30,241 bases of DNA from JBJKRF01 sp046704785 (GTDB lineage: Bacteria > Chloroflexota > Anaerolineae > Anaerolineales > Villigracilaceae): contig JBJKRF010000162.1 of the NCBI GenBank assembly GCA_046704785.1, positions 1 through 30,241 on the forward strand, in the 5' to 3' direction. Every line of letters starts with the position of its first letter. Within the stretch, counting starts at the first letter, position 1. The position numbers were made by a program, and so were the translations under genes. Below are positions 29,986-30,241 of the stretch, piece by piece. The notes beneath the pieces are model-generated. The model made no database searches, was not told the DNA's origin, and was given only the letters and a program-made list of their open reading frames with translations.

Positions 29986-30241
29986 ATGACAGGTTATACG
30001 ATTTCAGCACTTTCTACCAGAGTGATCTGGCCTGAACCGATTGAACAAATCTGGCAAGTTTTGCCAAGTGGTGGTCAAAGTTTGCCGGGCTGGAAACGAC
30101 CTGATCTTGGATTGAGTGAGCGGCTTTTTATAGGAGCGGTGCTCAACCTGCCCCAAGAGCGGCGACGGTGGGGCGTTGTTACTTGGTTGGCAGGTATGCT
30201 GAAAGTCAGTCGCCCGACGCTGTATGCCATCGGGAAATGGA
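29986..30241 (+). CDS. Start of a helix-turn-helix protein, probably a second transposase, cut by the window end
   Basis: An open frame of 85 codons without stop from ATG 29986 to the window edge. The product has no similarity to the truncated transposase by eye. Its end, WLAGMLKVSRPTLYAIGKW, looks like a helix-turn-helix, and the segment LPQERRRWGVV before it is basic. The position behind a GTAGCC...GGCTAC palindrome, as in the truncated element, suggests it is the transposase or helper gene of a related insertion sequence. The rest is outside the window. Confidence 0.5.
   Translation, partial: MTGYTISALSTRVIWPEPIEQIWQVLPSGGQSLPGWKRPDLGLSERLFIGAVLNLPQERRRWGVVTWLAGMLKVSRPTLYAIGKW

Overview
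The window reads as chromosomal DNA of a Chloroflexota bacterium, most likely an Anaerolineae-type lineage (inference from gene content and style, not from a marker gene). It has moderately GC-rich coding sequence, an F420-type DUF385/Ddn-like protein, a gap-pgk-tpi glycolytic cluster next to YvcK, a CpXC-domain protein, a T-box controlled serS, and many genes whose -10 box lies only 6-9 nt before the start codon, as expected for leaderless mRNAs.

Layout. 1-122 is the 5' end of a group IIC intron (minus strand), placed directly behind the terminator hairpin of an alpha-oxoamine synthase gene (224-1429, minus). Divergent from that gene is the Sua5/TsaC tRNA-modification gene (1529-2566). A GH18-like secreted protein, a DUF385 protein and ligA follow on the minus strand, and a DUF4232-like lipoprotein diverges from ligA. 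7181-9785 is an accessory-looking stretch: a receiver-only response regulator behind a 245-nt folded leader, then a four-helix membrane protein whose promoter carries two LexA-like dyads, then a membrane-anchored lytic transglycosylase with a terminator-like hairpin inside its first 27 codons. 9864-12080 is an OmpR-type two-component pair, divergent from a polyprenyl-phosphate sugar transferase and a cytochrome P450. serS (14604-15881) sits behind a T-box leader with its own consensus promoter and terminator.

16283-24135 is one long minus-strand block: YvcK, then gap, pgk and tpiA, two small membrane proteins (one with HExxH) and a UbiB/ABC1 kinase. A Rex-like operator lies at the likely gap transcription start, which would tie lower glycolysis to the NADH/NAD+ ratio, and YvcK is itself linked to central carbon metabolism in other bacteria. 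Divergent from YvcK is a class III aminotransferase behind an attenuator-like leader that I cannot assign to a known riboswitch class. A soluble GAF-PAS histidine kinase and a CpXC protein follow.

The right end (29107-30241) is mobile DNA: a truncated ISKra4-like transposase gene followed by a second open frame with a helix-turn-helix that leaves the window. Both frames are immediately preceded by 56-59 nt palindromes that begin GTAGCC and end GGCTAC, suggesting two related elements, one interrupting the other.

I did not find tRNA or rRNA genes, a CRISPR array, or a clear replication origin. The most interesting leads are the possible SOS-regulated membrane protein/transglycosylase pair, the unassigned attenuator leader of the aminotransferase, the leaderless-gene pattern, and the group IIC intron at a terminator.
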